A stretch of DNA of 64,000 nucleotides from Actinophytocola xinjiangensis (GTDB taxonomy: Bacteria > Actinomycetota > Actinomycetes > Mycobacteriales > Pseudonocardiaceae). Shown one piece after another: positions 46,207 through 55,912 of this stretch; position 1 is the stretch's first letter; each line of letters opens with the position of its first letter. Location: the NCBI RefSeq assembly GCF_001921215.1, contig NZ_MSIF01000005.1:248001-312000 (forward strand). Reading direction: 5' to 3'. Made by a program: the position numbers and the translations under genes. Under the pieces are notes generated by a model. It made no database searches. It was not told the origin of the DNA and worked only from the letters and a program-made list of their open reading frames with translations.

Positions 46207-48087
46207 ATGGGCAGCTATCAGGAGATGTACCGGCGCAGCCTCACCGAACCCGAGCGGTTCTGGCTGACCGCGGCCGAGGCGATCGACTGGACCCGCCAGC
46301 CCACCAGGGCACTGGACGACTCCCGCGCGCCGCTGTACCGGTGGTTCCCCGACGGGGAGCTGAACACCTGTCACAACGCGCTGGACCGGCACGTCGAGGC
46401 CGGCCGGGGCGATCAGGCCGCGCTGATCCACGACTCCCCGGTGACCGGGACGACGACGTCACTCACCTACCGTGAGCTGCTCGACCAGGTGGCCCGGTTC
46501 GCCGGGGTGCTCGCCGGTCTCGGGGTGGCGAAGGGCGACCGGGTCATCATCTACATGCCGATGGTGCCGGCGGCGGTGGTCGCGATGCTGGCCTGCGCGC
46601 GCCTTGGCGCGATCCACTCGGTGGTCTTCGGCGGCTTCGCCCCACGCGAGCTGGCGACCCGCGTCGACGACGCGACGCCGAAGGTCATCGTCGCCGCGTC
46701 GTGCGGCATCGAACCGTCGCGGGTCGTCGAGTACCAGCCGATCATCGACGAGGCGCTGGGGCTGGCCGCCCACCAGCCCGACACCGTGGTGATCCTGCGC
46801 CGCCCCCAGGCCGCACGCCCCCTCGGCCCCCGCGACCTCGACTGGGACGAGGCGATGTCCACGGCCACGCCGGCCGCCTGCGTCCCGGTAGCCGCGACCG
46901 ATCCCCTGTACATCCTCTACACGTCCGGCACGACCGGTAAACCGAAGGGTGTGGTCCGCGACAACGGCGGTCACGCCGTGGCGCTGGCCTGGTCACTGCC
47001 CGCCATCTACGACATCCATGCCGGCGACGTCTTCTGGACGGCCTCGGACGTGGGGTGGGTCGTCGGCCACTCCTACATCGTCTACGCCCCACTGTTGGTG
47101 GGCGCCACGTCGGTGATCTACGAAGGCAAGCCGGTGGGAACCCCCGACGCCGGCGCGTTCTGGCGGGTGGCGTCCGAACACGGCGTGAAGGCACTGTTCA
47201 CCGCGCCGACGGCGTTCCGCGCGATCAAACGCGTTGACCCGGAGGCGAAGGAGTTGGCCAACTACGACCTGTCGGCGTTCCGCACGCTGTTCCTGGCGGG
47301 GGAGCGCCTGGACCCGGAGACGTACCACTGGGCCAGCGAGCACCTCGGGGTGCCGGTCGTCGACCACTGGTGGCAGACCGAGACCGGTTGGCCGATCGTC
47401 GCCAATCTTCGCGGGGTCGAGCCCCTGCCGCTGCGGCCCGGCTCACCCAGCGTGCCCGTGCCCGGCTACGACCTGCACGTCGTCGACCAGCAGGGCGAGG
47501 AGCTACCGCCGGCCCAGGAAGGCGCCATCGTCCTGCGCCTGCCCCTCCCACCCGGCACTCTGTCCACCTTGTGGGGCGACGACGACCGTTACGTCGAGTC
47601 GTACCTGTCCCGCTACCCCGGCAACTACCTCACCGGTGACAGCGGCTACGTCGACGAGGACGGCTACGTGTACGTCATGGGCCGCACCGACGACGTGATC
47701 AACGTGGCCGGACACCGGCTGTCCACCGGCTCGATGGAGGCCGTGCTGGCCGCGCACCCTGCCGTGGCCGAATGCGCGGTGATCGGGGTGCGGGACGCGC
47801 TGAAGGGGCAGCTACCGGTCGGTCTGGTGGTGCTCAAGGCCGGCGTCACGGTGACCGAGGAGGTGCTGCGCGAGGAACTGGTCGCGGCCGTCCGGAACGA
47901 GATCGGACCGGTGGCGGCGTTCCGGACGGTCTCGGTGGTGGAGGCGCTGCCGAAGACCCGGTCGGGGAAGATCCTGCGCAAGACCATGCGGGCGATGGCT
48001 GACGGGCGGGACGAGGGCGTGCCGTCGACCATCGAGGATCCCGCGGTGTTGGAGGGTCTTCGGGGTGTGCTGCGTGGTGGTTCCTGA
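46207..48087 (+). CDS. prpE: Propionyl-CoA synthetase (acetyl-CoA synthetase family)
   Basis: A 626-residue acyl-CoA synthetase. YILYTSGTTGKPKGVVRDNGG is the AMP-binding loop and carries the VVRDNGG extension typical of PrpE. WTASDVGWVVGHSYIVYAPL, WWQTETGWPI and the C-terminal KTRSGKILRKTMR (catalytic lysine) complete it. It makes propionyl-CoA from propionate, ATP and CoA. The catalytic Lys is a common acetylation target. The ATG at 46207 is 7 residues before the conserved N-terminal helix. It ends convergent to lpdA across a strong bidirectional hairpin. Confidence 0.93.
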   Translation: MGSYQEMYRRSLTEPERFWLTAAEAIDWTRQPTRALDDSRAPLYRWFPDGELNTCHNALDRHVEAGRGDQAALIHDSPVTGTTTSLTYRELLDQVARFAGVLAGLGVAKGDRVIIYMPMVPAAVVAMLACARLGAIHSVVFGGFAPRELATRVDDATPKVIVAASCGIEPSRVVEYQPIIDEALGLAAHQPDTVVILRRPQAARPLGPRDLDWDEAMSTATPAACVPVAATDPLYILYTSGTTGKPKGVVRDNGGHAVALAWSLPAIYDIHAGDVFWTASDVGWVVGHSYIVYAPLLVGATSVIYEGKPVGTPDAGAFWRVASEHGVKALFTAPTAFRAIKRVDPEAKELANYDLSAFRTLFLAGERLDPETYHWASEHLGVPVVDHWWQTETGWPIVANLRGVEPLPLRPGSPSVPVPGYDLHVVDQQGEELPPAQEGAIVLRLPLPPGTLSTLWGDDDRYVESYLSRYPGNYLTGDSGYVDEDGYVYVMGRTDDVINVAGHRLSTGSMEAVLAAHPAVAECAVIGVRDALKGQLPVGLVVLKAGVTVTEEVLREELVAAVRNEIGPVAAFRTVSVVEALPKTRSGKILRKTMRAMADGRDEGVPSTIEDPAVLEGLRGVLRGGS

Positions 48088-48099
48088 CGCCACGGCCCA

Positions 48100-48149
48100 G
48101 GCCTCGGTCCGGCCTCGGCCCACGACCGCATCCGGTCGGGACCGAGGCC
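48100..48149. terminator. Bidirectional terminator hairpin between prpE and lpdA
   Basis: ggcctcggtcc (48100-48110) pairs perfectly with ggaccgaggcc (48139-48149). An inner stem cgacc/ggtcg lies in the 28-base loop. It separates convergent genes, as expected of a shared terminator. No T-tract on either side. Confidence 0.6.
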
Positions 48150-48159
48150 ATGACCAGGG

Positions 48160-49545
48160 TCACATGTTGATCATGTGACCGGCGAGGCCGTGGATGGCTT
48201 CCTTGACGGCTTCGCCCAGGGTGGGGTGGGCGTGGACGTTGCGTGCCACTTCGTGCACGGTCAGGTCCCACTGTTGGGCCAGGGTCAGCTCCGGCAGCAG
48301 TTCCGTCACGTCGGGGCCGATCAGGTGGCCGCCGAGCAGCTCGCCGTGGGTCTTGTCCGAGAGGAGCTTGACGAAGCCTCGGGCGTCGCCAAGGCCGTGG
48401 GCCTTGCCGTTGGCGGTGAAGGGGAACTTGGCGACCTGGACGTCGAAGCCCGCTTCCCTGGCCTGCTCCTCGGTGTAGCCGAAGCTGGCGATCTGGGGCT
48501 GGCAGTACGTCGCCCGGGGGATCATGCGGTAGTCGAGTTCCATGGTCTCGGCGCCGGCGATGGTTTCCGAGGCGATGATGCCCATGGACTCGGCCGTGTG
48601 GGCGAGCATCAGCTTGGCCGTCACGTCGCCGATGGCGTAGATGTGGGGGACGTTCGTGCGGCAGTGACCGTCCACGTCGATGGCGCCACGGTCGGTGACC
48701 GCGACGCCGGTGTTCTCCAGGCCGTAGCCGGTGACGTTGGGCTGGAAGCCGATGGCCTGGAGGACCTTGTCCGCCTTCAGGGTCCTGCGTTCGCCGCCCG
48801 CCGACACCTCGACGGTGACCTGGTCACCGGAGTCGTCGATGGACTCGACCCTGGTCGAGGTCATCACCGTGACGCCCAGCTTGCGGTAGTGGCGCGCCAG
48901 CTCCTTGGACACCTCCTTGTCCTCCAGCGGGACCAGGCGATCCAGGAACTCGACGATCGTCACGTCGACGCCGTAGTTGGCCAGCACGTACGCGAACTCG
49001 ACGCCGATCGCCCCGGCGCCGGCGATGATGATGGACCCGGGCAGCTGGTCGGTGAGGATCTGCTCCTCGAAGGTGACCACCCGCTGCGACAGCGACGTGC
49101 CGGGCAGCAGCTTGGCCGACGCCCCGGTCGCGATGACGCAGTTGTCGAACGTGATCTCCTGGTCACCGACGCGCAGGGCGTTGGGCCCGGTGAACGTCCC
49201 CCGACCGTCGATCTCGGTGATCGAGTTCTTCTTCATCAGGTAGTGCACGCCCTTGACCCGGCCGTCGGCGACGGTGCGGCTGCGCGCGTGCGCGACCCCG
49301 AAGTCGAACCTCACCTCTCCGTCGACGCTGATGCCGAAGGTCTTCTGTTCGTTGTGGAACAGGTGCGCCAGCTCCGCGTTGCGCAGCAGCGCCTTCGACG
49401 GGATGCAGCCGACGTTGAGGCAGACCCCTCCCCAGTAGCGCTCCTCGACGACCGCGACCGACAGCCCCAACTGCGCCGCCCGCACGGCGGCGACGTATCC
49501 ACCAGGTCCGGCTCCGAGTACCACGACGTTGAAATGTGTGCTCAC
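48160..49545 (-). CDS. lpdA: Dihydrolipoyl dehydrogenase
   Basis: A 461-residue flavoprotein disulfide reductase. [21 protein letters not shown] binds [19 protein letters not shown] carries the redox-active Cys pair, and [17 protein letters not shown] binds [17 protein letters not shown] holds the catalytic His. It is the E3 of 2-oxoacid dehydrogenase complexes. The GTG at 49545 is chosen because [13 protein letters not shown] is the family N-terminus; the longer frame to 49803 runs into a regulatory region. It starts far from any E2 gene, as in mycobacteria. Confidence 0.95.
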   Translation of the reverse strand: MSTHFNVVVLGAGPGGYVAAVRAAQLGLSVAVVEERYWGGVCLNVGCIPSKALLRNAELAHLFHNEQKTFGISVDGEVRFDFGVAHARSRTVADGRVKGVHYLMKKNSITEIDGRGTFTGPNALRVGDQEITFDNCVIATGASAKLLPGTSLSQRVVTFEEQILTDQLPGSIIIAGAGAIGVEFAYVLANYGVDVTIVEFLDRLVPLEDKEVSKELARHYRKLGVTVMTSTRVESIDDSGDQVTVEVSAGGERRTLKADKVLQAIGFQPNVTGYGLENTGVAVTDRGAIDVDGHCRTNVPHIYAIGDVTAKLMLAHTAESMGIIASETIAGAETMELDYRMIPRATYCQPQIASFGYTEEQAREAGFDVQVAKFPFTANGKAHGLGDARGFVKLLSDKTHGELLGGHLIGPDVTELLPELTLAQQWDLTVHEVARNVHAHPTLGEAVKEAIHGLAGHMINM

Positions 49546-49884
49546 GGGCTCCACCCTAATCGCCTCGGCGTGGGGGGCCGTGGCGAGCGTGGGGAGCTGT
49601 CCACAGGCGGATGGGGTGTCCACAAGACGATCTTGGAACCTGGCATCTGATACTGGGGTGTGGTACCAGACTGTTAGAGGTTGTCCAGACCAATGTGTAT
49701 CTAGTGGGAAACGAACAGGAATTCCCTGGTAACGCCCAGGATTTCCTGTCCGGTTTACAACGTCTTTCGCAGGTGTCTTGACAGCGGGGGCCGACGGGCC
49801 CAAAGTTCTCCCATTGGTCTATACCACTAGGTCTAAACCACCGGTACGGGCTCGTGTTTCGGGCACGGAAGGGACGGCAGAGAA
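49546..49884 (+). promoter_or_regulatory. Regulatory region of the chitobiose-type uptake operon
   Basis: 339 bp without a gene between lpdA and the binding-protein gene, less GC-rich than the flanks. It holds several DasR-like half or full sites: attggtctataccact (49813-49828), the core ggtctaaacca (49830-49840), gttgtccagaccaatg (49680-49695) and tggtacca near 49661. The strongest two lie 45-72 bp before the GTG of the first gene. Confidence 0.6.
49813..49842 (+). promoter_or_regulatory. Tandem DasR-responsive-element-like sites
   Basis: attggtctataccact matches the DasR consensus ACTGGTCTAGACCAGT at 13 of 16 positions. The next, ggtctaaacca, matches the core at 10 of 11. The pair sits directly upstream of the uptake operon and would let GlcN-6-P or GlcNAc-6-P status control it, as in Streptomyces. 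No dasR gene is in the window. Confidence 0.6.
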
Positions 49885-51180
49885 GTGAAGCGCTGGACGA
49901 AGGCGATGGTGGGTGTCGCCAGCATCGCCCTGGTTACCGCCGGCTGTGCCGGCTCGGGCGGCACCGACCCGGGGAGCGACGCCGGCACGGACGAGCAGCG
50001 CACGCTCACCGTGTGGCTGATGGATGGTTCGGCACCCGAAACCCTCACCACGGCCCTGCACGAGGAGTTCGAGAAGGCCAACGAGAATGTCACGGTCAAG
50101 TACGAGATCCAGGAGTGGAACGGCATCCAGGACAAGCTGACCACCGCCCTGGCCAGCCAGGAACCGCCGGACATCATCGAGCTCGGCAACACCCAGGCCC
50201 CCGCGTTCGCCGCCGAGGGCGTGCTCACCGACCTCACCGGCGACATCGACGCGCTCAACGGCGGCCAGTGGCTGGACAGCCTCAAGGCCTCCGGCGAGTG
50301 GGACGGCAAGCAGTTCTCCACCCCGTTCTACGCGGCCAACCGTGAGGTCCTCTACCGCACCGACATGTTCGAGCAGGCCGGCATCACCGCCACGCCGACC
50401 TCCCGCCAGGAGTGGCTCGACGCCATCGCCAAGCTGGAGGCCAAGTTCGGCAGCTCGAAGACCTTCCAGCCGCTCTACCTGCCCGGTCAGAACTGGTACG
50501 CGCTGCTGTCGTTCATCTACGACGAGGGCGGCGACATCGCCGAGAAGGACGGCACGACGTTCACCGCCACGATGACCTCCCCCGAGGCCAAGGCGGGCCT
50601 GGAGTTCTACAAGCAGCTGGTCGAGGCCTCGGGCACCACCGCGCCCAAGGACAACGACGAGCAGAACCCCGAGCAGGCCGGCATCTTCGGCCAGGGCGAG
50701 GTCGCGATGATGATCGGCCTGCCGTGGGAGGTCGACACCGCCACCAAGGACAAGCCCGAGCTCAAGGAGAAGATCTCCGCGTTCCCGATCCCGTCGAAGA
50801 ACGCCGGTGAGACCGCGCCGGTCTTCCAGGGCGGCTCCAACCTGGCCATCCCGGTCAACAGCGCCAACGCCGACCTGGCCAAGGACTACCTCAAGCTCAT
50901 GCTCAGCGACAAGTACCAGGGCATGCTCGCCGAGGGTGGCATGGTGCCGGGCGCCTCGACCGACCTGTCGGCGCTGGAGAAGAACGCCGTGAGCAAGGCC
51001 ATGGCCGACGCCTCCAAGAACGGCCGGTCGGTTCCGGCGACCCCGACCTGGGCGACCATCGAGGCCGGTCAGAACCCGCTCAAGGACATGCTGACCGCCT
51101 ACCTGACCGGCTCCAAGAGCCTGGACCAGGCGACCAAGGACGCGAGCACGGCGCTGGACGCCGCCTTCTCCGCTTCATGA
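49885..51180 (+). CDS. dasA: Chito-oligosaccharide-binding lipoprotein, DasA-like
   Basis: A 431-residue extracellular solute-binding protein of family 1. Lipobox VTAGC is near residue 22. LTVWLMDGSAPETLTTAL, IQEWNGIQDKLTTALASQ and DIIELGNTQAPAFA match DasA (N,N'-diacetylchitobiose binding) more than maltose or trehalose binders, by memory. It feeds the two permeases encoded directly downstream; the partner ATPase (MsiK in Streptomyces) is not in the window, as expected for this system. The GTG at 49885 has only a weak purine stretch upstream. Confidence 0.88.
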   Translation: MKRWTKAMVGVASIALVTAGCAGSGGTDPGSDAGTDEQRTLTVWLMDGSAPETLTTALHEEFEKANENVTVKYEIQEWNGIQDKLTTALASQEPPDIIELGNTQAPAFAAEGVLTDLTGDIDALNGGQWLDSLKASGEWDGKQFSTPFYAANREVLYRTDMFEQAGITATPTSRQEWLDAIAKLEAKFGSSKTFQPLYLPGQNWYALLSFIYDEGGDIAEKDGTTFTATMTSPEAKAGLEFYKQLVEASGTTAPKDNDEQNPEQAGIFGQGEVAMMIGLPWEVDTATKDKPELKEKISAFPIPSKNAGETAPVFQGGSNLAIPVNSANADLAKDYLKLMLSDKYQGMLAEGGMVPGASTDLSALEKNAVSKAMADASKNGRSVPATPTWATIEAGQNPLKDMLTAYLTGSKSLDQATKDASTALDAAFSAS

Positions 51181-52148
51181 CGACGACCGCACTGCCCGTG
51201 GTGCCGGCGGGGACCCCGCCGGCACCACCGCGCGCCGGCCGGGGCAGGGCCGGGCTCGGGGAGCGCACCATCCCGTACCTGCTGCTCGCGCCGGCCGTGG
51301 TCACCATGCTGGTGCTGCTGGGCTGGCCGGCGGTCCAGGTCATCGCGATCAGCTTCCGGCGCCTGGACCTGGGCGAACTGGTCCGGGGCGAGGTCGTCTG
51401 GGTGGGGCTGGACAACTACCGCGCGGTGCTGGCCGATCCGGAGGTCTGGACGGTCACGCTGCGCACAGTGGTGTTCACCGCCAGCGTGGTGGCCGCCACG
51501 GTGATCGGCGGGCTGCTGCTGGCGCTGCTGATGCGCCACATCGCGGCCGGGGTGCGGGTCGCGGTGCAGATCTGTCTGGTGCTCGCCTGGGCGACGCCGA
51601 TCCTGGCCACCACCACGGTCTTCCAGTGGATCTTCGACCAGCAGTACGGGATCCTGAACAAGACGCTGGTCAAGCTGGGTTTCGACAGCTTCGCCGGCTA
51701 CTCGTGGTTCTCCAGCGGCGCCAGCACGCTGACCGTGGTCGGCCTGCTGATCGTCTGGCAGGCCATGCCGTTCGTCTGCTTCACGATCTACGCCGGTCTG
51801 CTCACCGCGCCCAAGGAGCTCTACGAGGCCGCCAGCATGGACGGCGCCAGCGGCTGGCAGACGTTCTCCACCGTGTCCTGGCCGGTGATCCGGCCGCTGG
51901 TCACGCTGGCCACGTTCCTGTCGCTGATCTGGGACTTCAAGGTCATGGCGCAGGTCTGGGCGATCCGTCAGGGCGGCCCGGACGGGGAGAGCACGACGTT
52001 GCCGGTGCTGCTCTACCTCAAGGGCATCGCCGGGCGGCACTTCGGCGTGGCGTCGGCGATCGCGGTGCTGATGATCCTGGTGCTGCTGGTGCTCAGCATC
52101 CGCTACCTGCAGTTGCTGCTGCGCTCGAAGGAAGGTGACCTGTCGTGA
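51177..52148 (+). CDS. dasB: Sugar ABC transporter permease, DasB-like
   Basis: A 323-residue permease of the MalF type with six transmembrane segments. The EAA loop is YEAASMDGASGWQTFSTVSWP, which contacts the ATPase. The start overlaps the binding-protein stop by ATGA (51177-51180), so translation is coupled. A charged N-terminal tail of about 35 residues precedes the first helix. Confidence 0.92.
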   Translation: MTTTALPVVPAGTPPAPPRAGRGRAGLGERTIPYLLLAPAVVTMLVLLGWPAVQVIAISFRRLDLGELVRGEVVWVGLDNYRAVLADPEVWTVTLRTVVFTASVVAATVIGGLLLALLMRHIAAGVRVAVQICLVLAWATPILATTTVFQWIFDQQYGILNKTLVKLGFDSFAGYSWFSSGASTLTVVGLLIVWQAMPFVCFTIYAGLLTAPKELYEAASMDGASGWQTFSTVSWPVIRPLVTLATFLSLIWDFKVMAQVWAIRQGGPDGESTTLPVLLYLKGIAGRHFGVASAIAVLMILVLLVLSIRYLQLLLRSKEGDLS

Positions 52149-52960
52149 AGCGCGTCGCGCTGAACACGATCGGCGTGATCGTCGCCGTACTGTTCGCCTT
52201 CCCCACGTACTGGATGCTGACCAGCGCGTTCAAGCCGAGCGGCGACCTGCTCACGCCGGACTACGACCTGATCCCGCTGTCGGTCACGTTCGACAACTTC
52301 GTCAGCGCGTTCACCCAGCCGGGGTTCACCGTGCACCTGACGAACAGCCTGATCGTCACCCTCGGTGCGGTGGCCTGTTCGCTGGTGGCCGGTGTGCTGG
52401 CGGCGTTCCCGCTGGCGCGGCTGCGGTTCCGGGGCAGACGGGGGTTCCTGCTGCTGGTGCTGATCGCGCAGATGGCGCCGCTGGAGGCGCTGTTCATCCC
52501 GATGTTCCTGCTGATGCAGGACGCGGGGCTGCTCAACCAGCTGCCCTCGCTGCTGCTGGTGTACTTCGCGATCACGCTGCCGTTCACGGTGTGGACGCTG
52601 CGCGGGTTCGTCCAGGGCATCCCCTACGAGCTGGAGGAGGCGGGCATGGTCGACGGCCTGTCCCGCTTCGGCGCGTTCCGCCGGATCGTGCTGCCGCTGC
52701 TGGGCCCCGGCCTGGTGGCGACCTCGGTGTTCGCGTTCATCACGGCGTGGAACGAGTTCCTGTACGCGCTGGTGTTCATGCGGGACTCGGACAAGCAGAC
52801 GCTGCCGGTGTGGCTCTCGACGTTCCGTTCGGTGTTCGGCACCGACTGGGGCGCGATCATGGCCGCGTCGGTGCTCTACGCCCTGCCCGCGCTGGTGTTC
52901 TTCCTGATCGTCCAACGCAAACTCGTCGCGGGGGCCACGGCCGGGGCTCTCAAGGGCTGA
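52145..52960 (+). CDS. dasC: Sugar ABC transporter permease, DasC-like
   Basis: A 271-residue permease of the MalG type. It has six transmembrane segments and the EAA loop EEAGMVDGLSRFGAFRRIVLP. The GTG start overlaps the previous stop as GTGA. With DasB it forms the channel for imported chito-oligosaccharides. Confidence 0.92.
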   Translation: MKRVALNTIGVIVAVLFAFPTYWMLTSAFKPSGDLLTPDYDLIPLSVTFDNFVSAFTQPGFTVHLTNSLIVTLGAVACSLVAGVLAAFPLARLRFRGRRGFLLLVLIAQMAPLEALFIPMFLLMQDAGLLNQLPSLLLVYFAITLPFTVWTLRGFVQGIPYELEEAGMVDGLSRFGAFRRIVLPLLGPGLVATSVFAFITAWNEFLYALVFMRDSDKQTLPVWLSTFRSVFGTDWGAIMAASVLYALPALVFFLIVQRKLVAGATAGALKG

Positions 52961-52963
52961 CCT

Positions 52964-52995
52964 TGTGGTCTGGACCACTTGTGGTTTATACCTGG
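52964..52995 (+). promoter_or_regulatory. Tandem DasR-like sites upstream of the hexosaminidase
   Basis: tgtggtctggaccact (52964-52979) matches the DasR consensus at 12 of 16 positions. ggtttatacc lies one turn further (52983-52992). The layout mirrors the tandem sites before the uptake operon, implying shared control. Confidence 0.6.
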
Positions 52996-53026
52996 ATGAC
53001 CTGTCGTCCTTCCACAAGGAGGATCC

Positions 53027-54625
53027 GTGTCCAGGTTCCCTGCGGCGAGACCACGCGTGCTGACGGTCCTGACCGTCACCGCGCTGGCCGTCGGCGGCGC
53101 CGGTGCGCCGTCGGCAGCAGCACCTGACCACCACCAAGTCAAGGAGTCGCGCATGATCCAGGTGATACCGACCCCGGTGTCGGTCACACCTGACCGTGAC
53201 GGCGGGGAGTTCCGGCTCACCCCGGCCACCGTGATCGAGACCGACCGGGGCGCGCGGCAGGTCGGCGAGTACCTCGCCGGCGTGCTGCGCCCGGCTACCG
53301 GCTACCGGCTGCCGGTGGGCGGGGACAGCCCCCGCGACGGGAACACGATCTCGCTGAAGCTGGGCCGGGTCGCCGACGAGATCGGAGACCAGGGCTACGA
53401 GCTGCGCGCGGACCGGCGCGGCGTCGACCTGCGGGCCAGGACCTCGGCCGGCCTGTTCGCCGGGGTGCAGACCCTGCGCCAGCTGCTGCCGGCCGAGATC
53501 GAGAGCCGCGAGCAGCGGCGCGGGCCGTGGACGGTCCCCGCCGGGCGCATCGTCGACCACCCGCGCTTCGAGTACCGCAGCGCGATGCTCGACGTGTCCC
53601 GGCACTTCTTCTCCCCCGACGAGGTCAAGAGCTACATCGACCAGATCGCGCTGTACAAGATCAACCGGCTGCACCTGCACCTGGCCGACGACCAGGGCTG
53701 GCGGATCCAGATCGACAGCTGGCCGAACCTGACCACGCACGGCGGCAGCACCGAGGTCGGCGGCGGGCCGGGCGGCTTCTACACCAAGGACGAGTTCCGC
53801 GACCTGATCGCCTACGCCGCGCAGCGGCACATCGAGATCGTCCCGGAGATCGACATGCCGGGGCACACCAACGCCGCGCTGTCCTCCTACGCCGAGCTGA
53901 ACTGTGACGGCGTCGCGCCGCCGCTCTACACCGGCATCGAGGTCGGTTTCAGCTCGCTGTGCATCGACAAGGAGATCACCTACCGGTTCGTCGAGGACGT
54001 GCTGACCGAGCTGGCGGAGCTGACGCCCGGCGAGTACCTGCACATCGGCGGCGACGAGGCGCACGCGACGTCGGATCCCGACTACATCAAGTTCTTCCAG
54101 CGGGTGCTGCCGATCGCCGAGGGGCTCGGCAAGAAGGTCACCGGGTGGCACGAGTTCCTCAAGGCGACGCCGTCGACCTCCGCGCTGCCGCAGTACTGGG
54201 GGACGACCGACGCCAACGAGCTGGTCCGGGACGCCGCCGCGCGCGGCAACAAGATCCTGCTCTCACCGGCGAACAAGACCTACCTGGACATGAAGTACGA
54301 CGAGAACACCCCGCTCGGCCTGTCCTGGGCCGGCTACATCGAGGTCGACGAGGCCTACGGCTGGAACCCCGGCGACTACCTCGACGGTGTCCCGGAGTCG
54401 GCCGTGCTGGGGGTCGAGGCTCCGCTGTGGGCCGAGACCCTGGAGACCAGCGACCACATCGAGTTCATGGCCTTCCCCCGGCTGCCGGCGGTCGCCGAGC
54501 TGGCCTGGTCGCCGTGGTCGACGCACGACTGGGAGTCCTTCCGCACCCGGCTGGCCGCGCAGGCGCCCCGCTGGGAGCAGGCGGGCATCAACTTCTACCG
54601 CTCCCCCCAGATCGACTGGCCCTGA
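53027..54625 (+). CDS. Secreted GH20 beta-N-acetylhexosaminidase
   Basis: A 532-residue glycoside hydrolase of family 20. An Arg-containing signal sequence with a hydrophobic core (VLTVLTVTALAVGG) ends near AAAP, so export by Sec is likely. The N-terminal GH20b domain precedes a TIM barrel with LHLHLADDQGWRIQIDSWP, IVPEIDMPGHTNAAL and the catalytic pair HIGGDEAHA (Asp-Glu of substrate-assisted hydrolysis). It would release GlcNAc from chito-oligosaccharides outside the cell for uptake. The GTG at 53027 follows AAGGAGGATCC. It has its own DasR-like sites. Confidence 0.93.
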   Translation: MSRFPAARPRVLTVLTVTALAVGGAGAPSAAAPDHHQVKESRMIQVIPTPVSVTPDRDGGEFRLTPATVIETDRGARQVGEYLAGVLRPATGYRLPVGGDSPRDGNTISLKLGRVADEIGDQGYELRADRRGVDLRARTSAGLFAGVQTLRQLLPAEIESREQRRGPWTVPAGRIVDHPRFEYRSAMLDVSRHFFSPDEVKSYIDQIALYKINRLHLHLADDQGWRIQIDSWPNLTTHGGSTEVGGGPGGFYTKDEFRDLIAYAAQRHIEIVPEIDMPGHTNAALSSYAELNCDGVAPPLYTGIEVGFSSLCIDKEITYRFVEDVLTELAELTPGEYLHIGGDEAHATSDPDYIKFFQRVLPIAEGLGKKVTGWHEFLKATPSTSALPQYWGTTDANELVRDAAARGNKILLSPANKTYLDMKYDENTPLGLSWAGYIEVDEAYGWNPGDYLDGVPESAVLGVEAPLWAETLETSDHIEFMAFPRLPAVAELAWSPWSTHDWESFRTRLAAQAPRWEQAGINFYRSPQIDWP

Positions 54626-54633
54626 CCGGGAAA

Positions 54634-54671
54634 GGTGGCCCCGGTCGGCGCGTCAGCCGGCCGGGGCCACC
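54634..54671. terminator. Bidirectional terminator, hexosaminidase / oxidoreductase
   Basis: ggtggccccgg (54634-54644) pairs perfectly with ccggggccacc (54661-54671), extended by cggc/gccg inside. It begins nine bases after the hexosaminidase stop and runs into the last codons of the convergent oxidoreductase. Confidence 0.6.
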
Positions 54672-55912
54672 GGCTCGACCGTCCCGGACAGCCGGGCACG
54701 TTCGGCGGCGAACACCGCCAGGTGCGACTGGAGCGACTCGTGCGGGCCGGACAGGATGTGCCCGTCGTCGCCGGTGGCGACCGCGCTGGTGAACGCCGCC
54801 AGCAGGCCGGCGTCACCGCCGCCGTGCCCGTCACCGGCGTCCTGGCCGCCGCCGGGCACCGTCAGCTCGGTGGTCTCGCCGGTGGTGAACTCGTGCAGGG
54901 TCACCCGCTCGCCGTCGCCGTCGAGGGATCCGCGCGTGCCGAAGATCTGGGTGCGGCGGTCCATGTGCGGGGTGAACGCGGCCATCGTGAACGTCGCGGT
55001 CACGCCGCCGCCGAACTCCAGCGCCACCACCTGGTGGTCGACGACGTCGTTGTCGCAGGCGTACACGCAGCGGCCGTAGGGCCCGTCGGCCAGGGCGGCG
55101 CGCACGCCGTCCTCGGTGGGGTCGTCGGTGAGCACGGTGATCGGCCAGCCGGTGCGCCCGGCGCGCACCAGGTCGAGGTAGAGCCGGGTGGCCGAGTAGG
55201 GGCAGTCCGGTTCGACGGCGCAGGTCAGGCAGCGGTCCGACGCTCCGGCCGGTTGGGACTCGCGGCGGAAGTGGCGCAGTGAGCCGAAGCTGGCGACCCG
55301 TTCGACGGGCCGGCCGACGAGGTGGCGCAGCCAGTCGATGTCGTGCCCGGACTTGGCGAGCAGCATGAACGACGCGAGGTCGGCGCGGCGCCAGTTGCCG
55401 CGGACGTAGGAGTGCGCGTAGTGCCAGTGCCCCACGGGTTCGAGGTGCTGCACGCTCATCACCTCGCCGAGGCGGCCCTCGTCGATCAGTGACTTGACCA
55501 GCCGCGTGTAGGGCCGGTAGCGCAGCACGTGGCACACGGCGAACAGCACCCCGGCGTCGACGACCGCCCTGACCAGCTCGGCGCACTCCTGTTCGGTCGG
55601 GGCGAGCGGCTTCTCCACGACGAGGTGGTATCCGTTGTCCGCCAACGTGATCGCCGGGCCGACGTGGTCACTGTCCTGGGTGGCGACGATGGCGGCGTCG
55701 GCCAGGCGCGGCGCGGCGGCGAGTTCCTGCCAGGACCGGAAGGCGCGCTCGGGCGGGATGTCGTGCCGGCGGGCCAACTCGGTGCGCTGGAGGTCCCTCG
55801 GTTCGGCGACGGCCACCACGCGGGCCCGCTCGGGATGGCCCGCGATCCAGTTGGCGTAGCCGGTGCCCCGGTCGCCGGCGCCCACCACCGCGTACGTCAC
55901 CGGCCGGTCCAT
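54653..55912 (-). CDS. Gfo/Idh/MocA-family oxidoreductase
   Basis: A 419-residue NAD(P)-dependent oxidoreductase. YAVVGAGDRGTGYANWI is the Rossmann nucleotide-binding start, and VVEKPLAPTEQECAEL contains the catalytic EKP lysine. A Cys cluster, CLTCAVEPDCPYSATR, lies near residue 225 and may hold a metal, as in some family members. Substrates are usually sugars or cyclitols; a link to amino-sugar use next door is possible but unproven. Its ATG directly abuts the RlmA-type stop (TGA then ATG), so the two are coupled. Confidence 0.9.
   Translation of the reverse strand: MDRPVTYAVVGAGDRGTGYANWIAGHPERARVVAVAEPRDLQRTELARRHDIPPERAFRSWQELAAAPRLADAAIVATQDSDHVGPAITLADNGYHLVVEKPLAPTEQECAELVRAVVDAGVLFAVCHVLRYRPYTRLVKSLIDEGRLGEVMSVQHLEPVGHWHYAHSYVRGNWRRADLASFMLLAKSGHDIDWLRHLVGRPVERVASFGSLRHFRRESQPAGASDRCLTCAVEPDCPYSATRLYLDLVRAGRTGWPITVLTDDPTEDGVRAALADGPYGRCVYACDNDVVDHQVVALEFGGGVTATFTMAAFTPHMDRRTQIFGTRGSLDGDGERVTLHEFTTGETTELTVPGGGQDAGDGHGGGDAGLLAAFTSAVATGDDGHILSGPHESLQSHLAVFAAERARLSGTVEPVAPAG

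Noticed and set aside
49546-49803. N-terminal extension of lpdA
   Set aside because: The extension reads through a less GC-rich operator region and precedes the conserved FAD-binding start.
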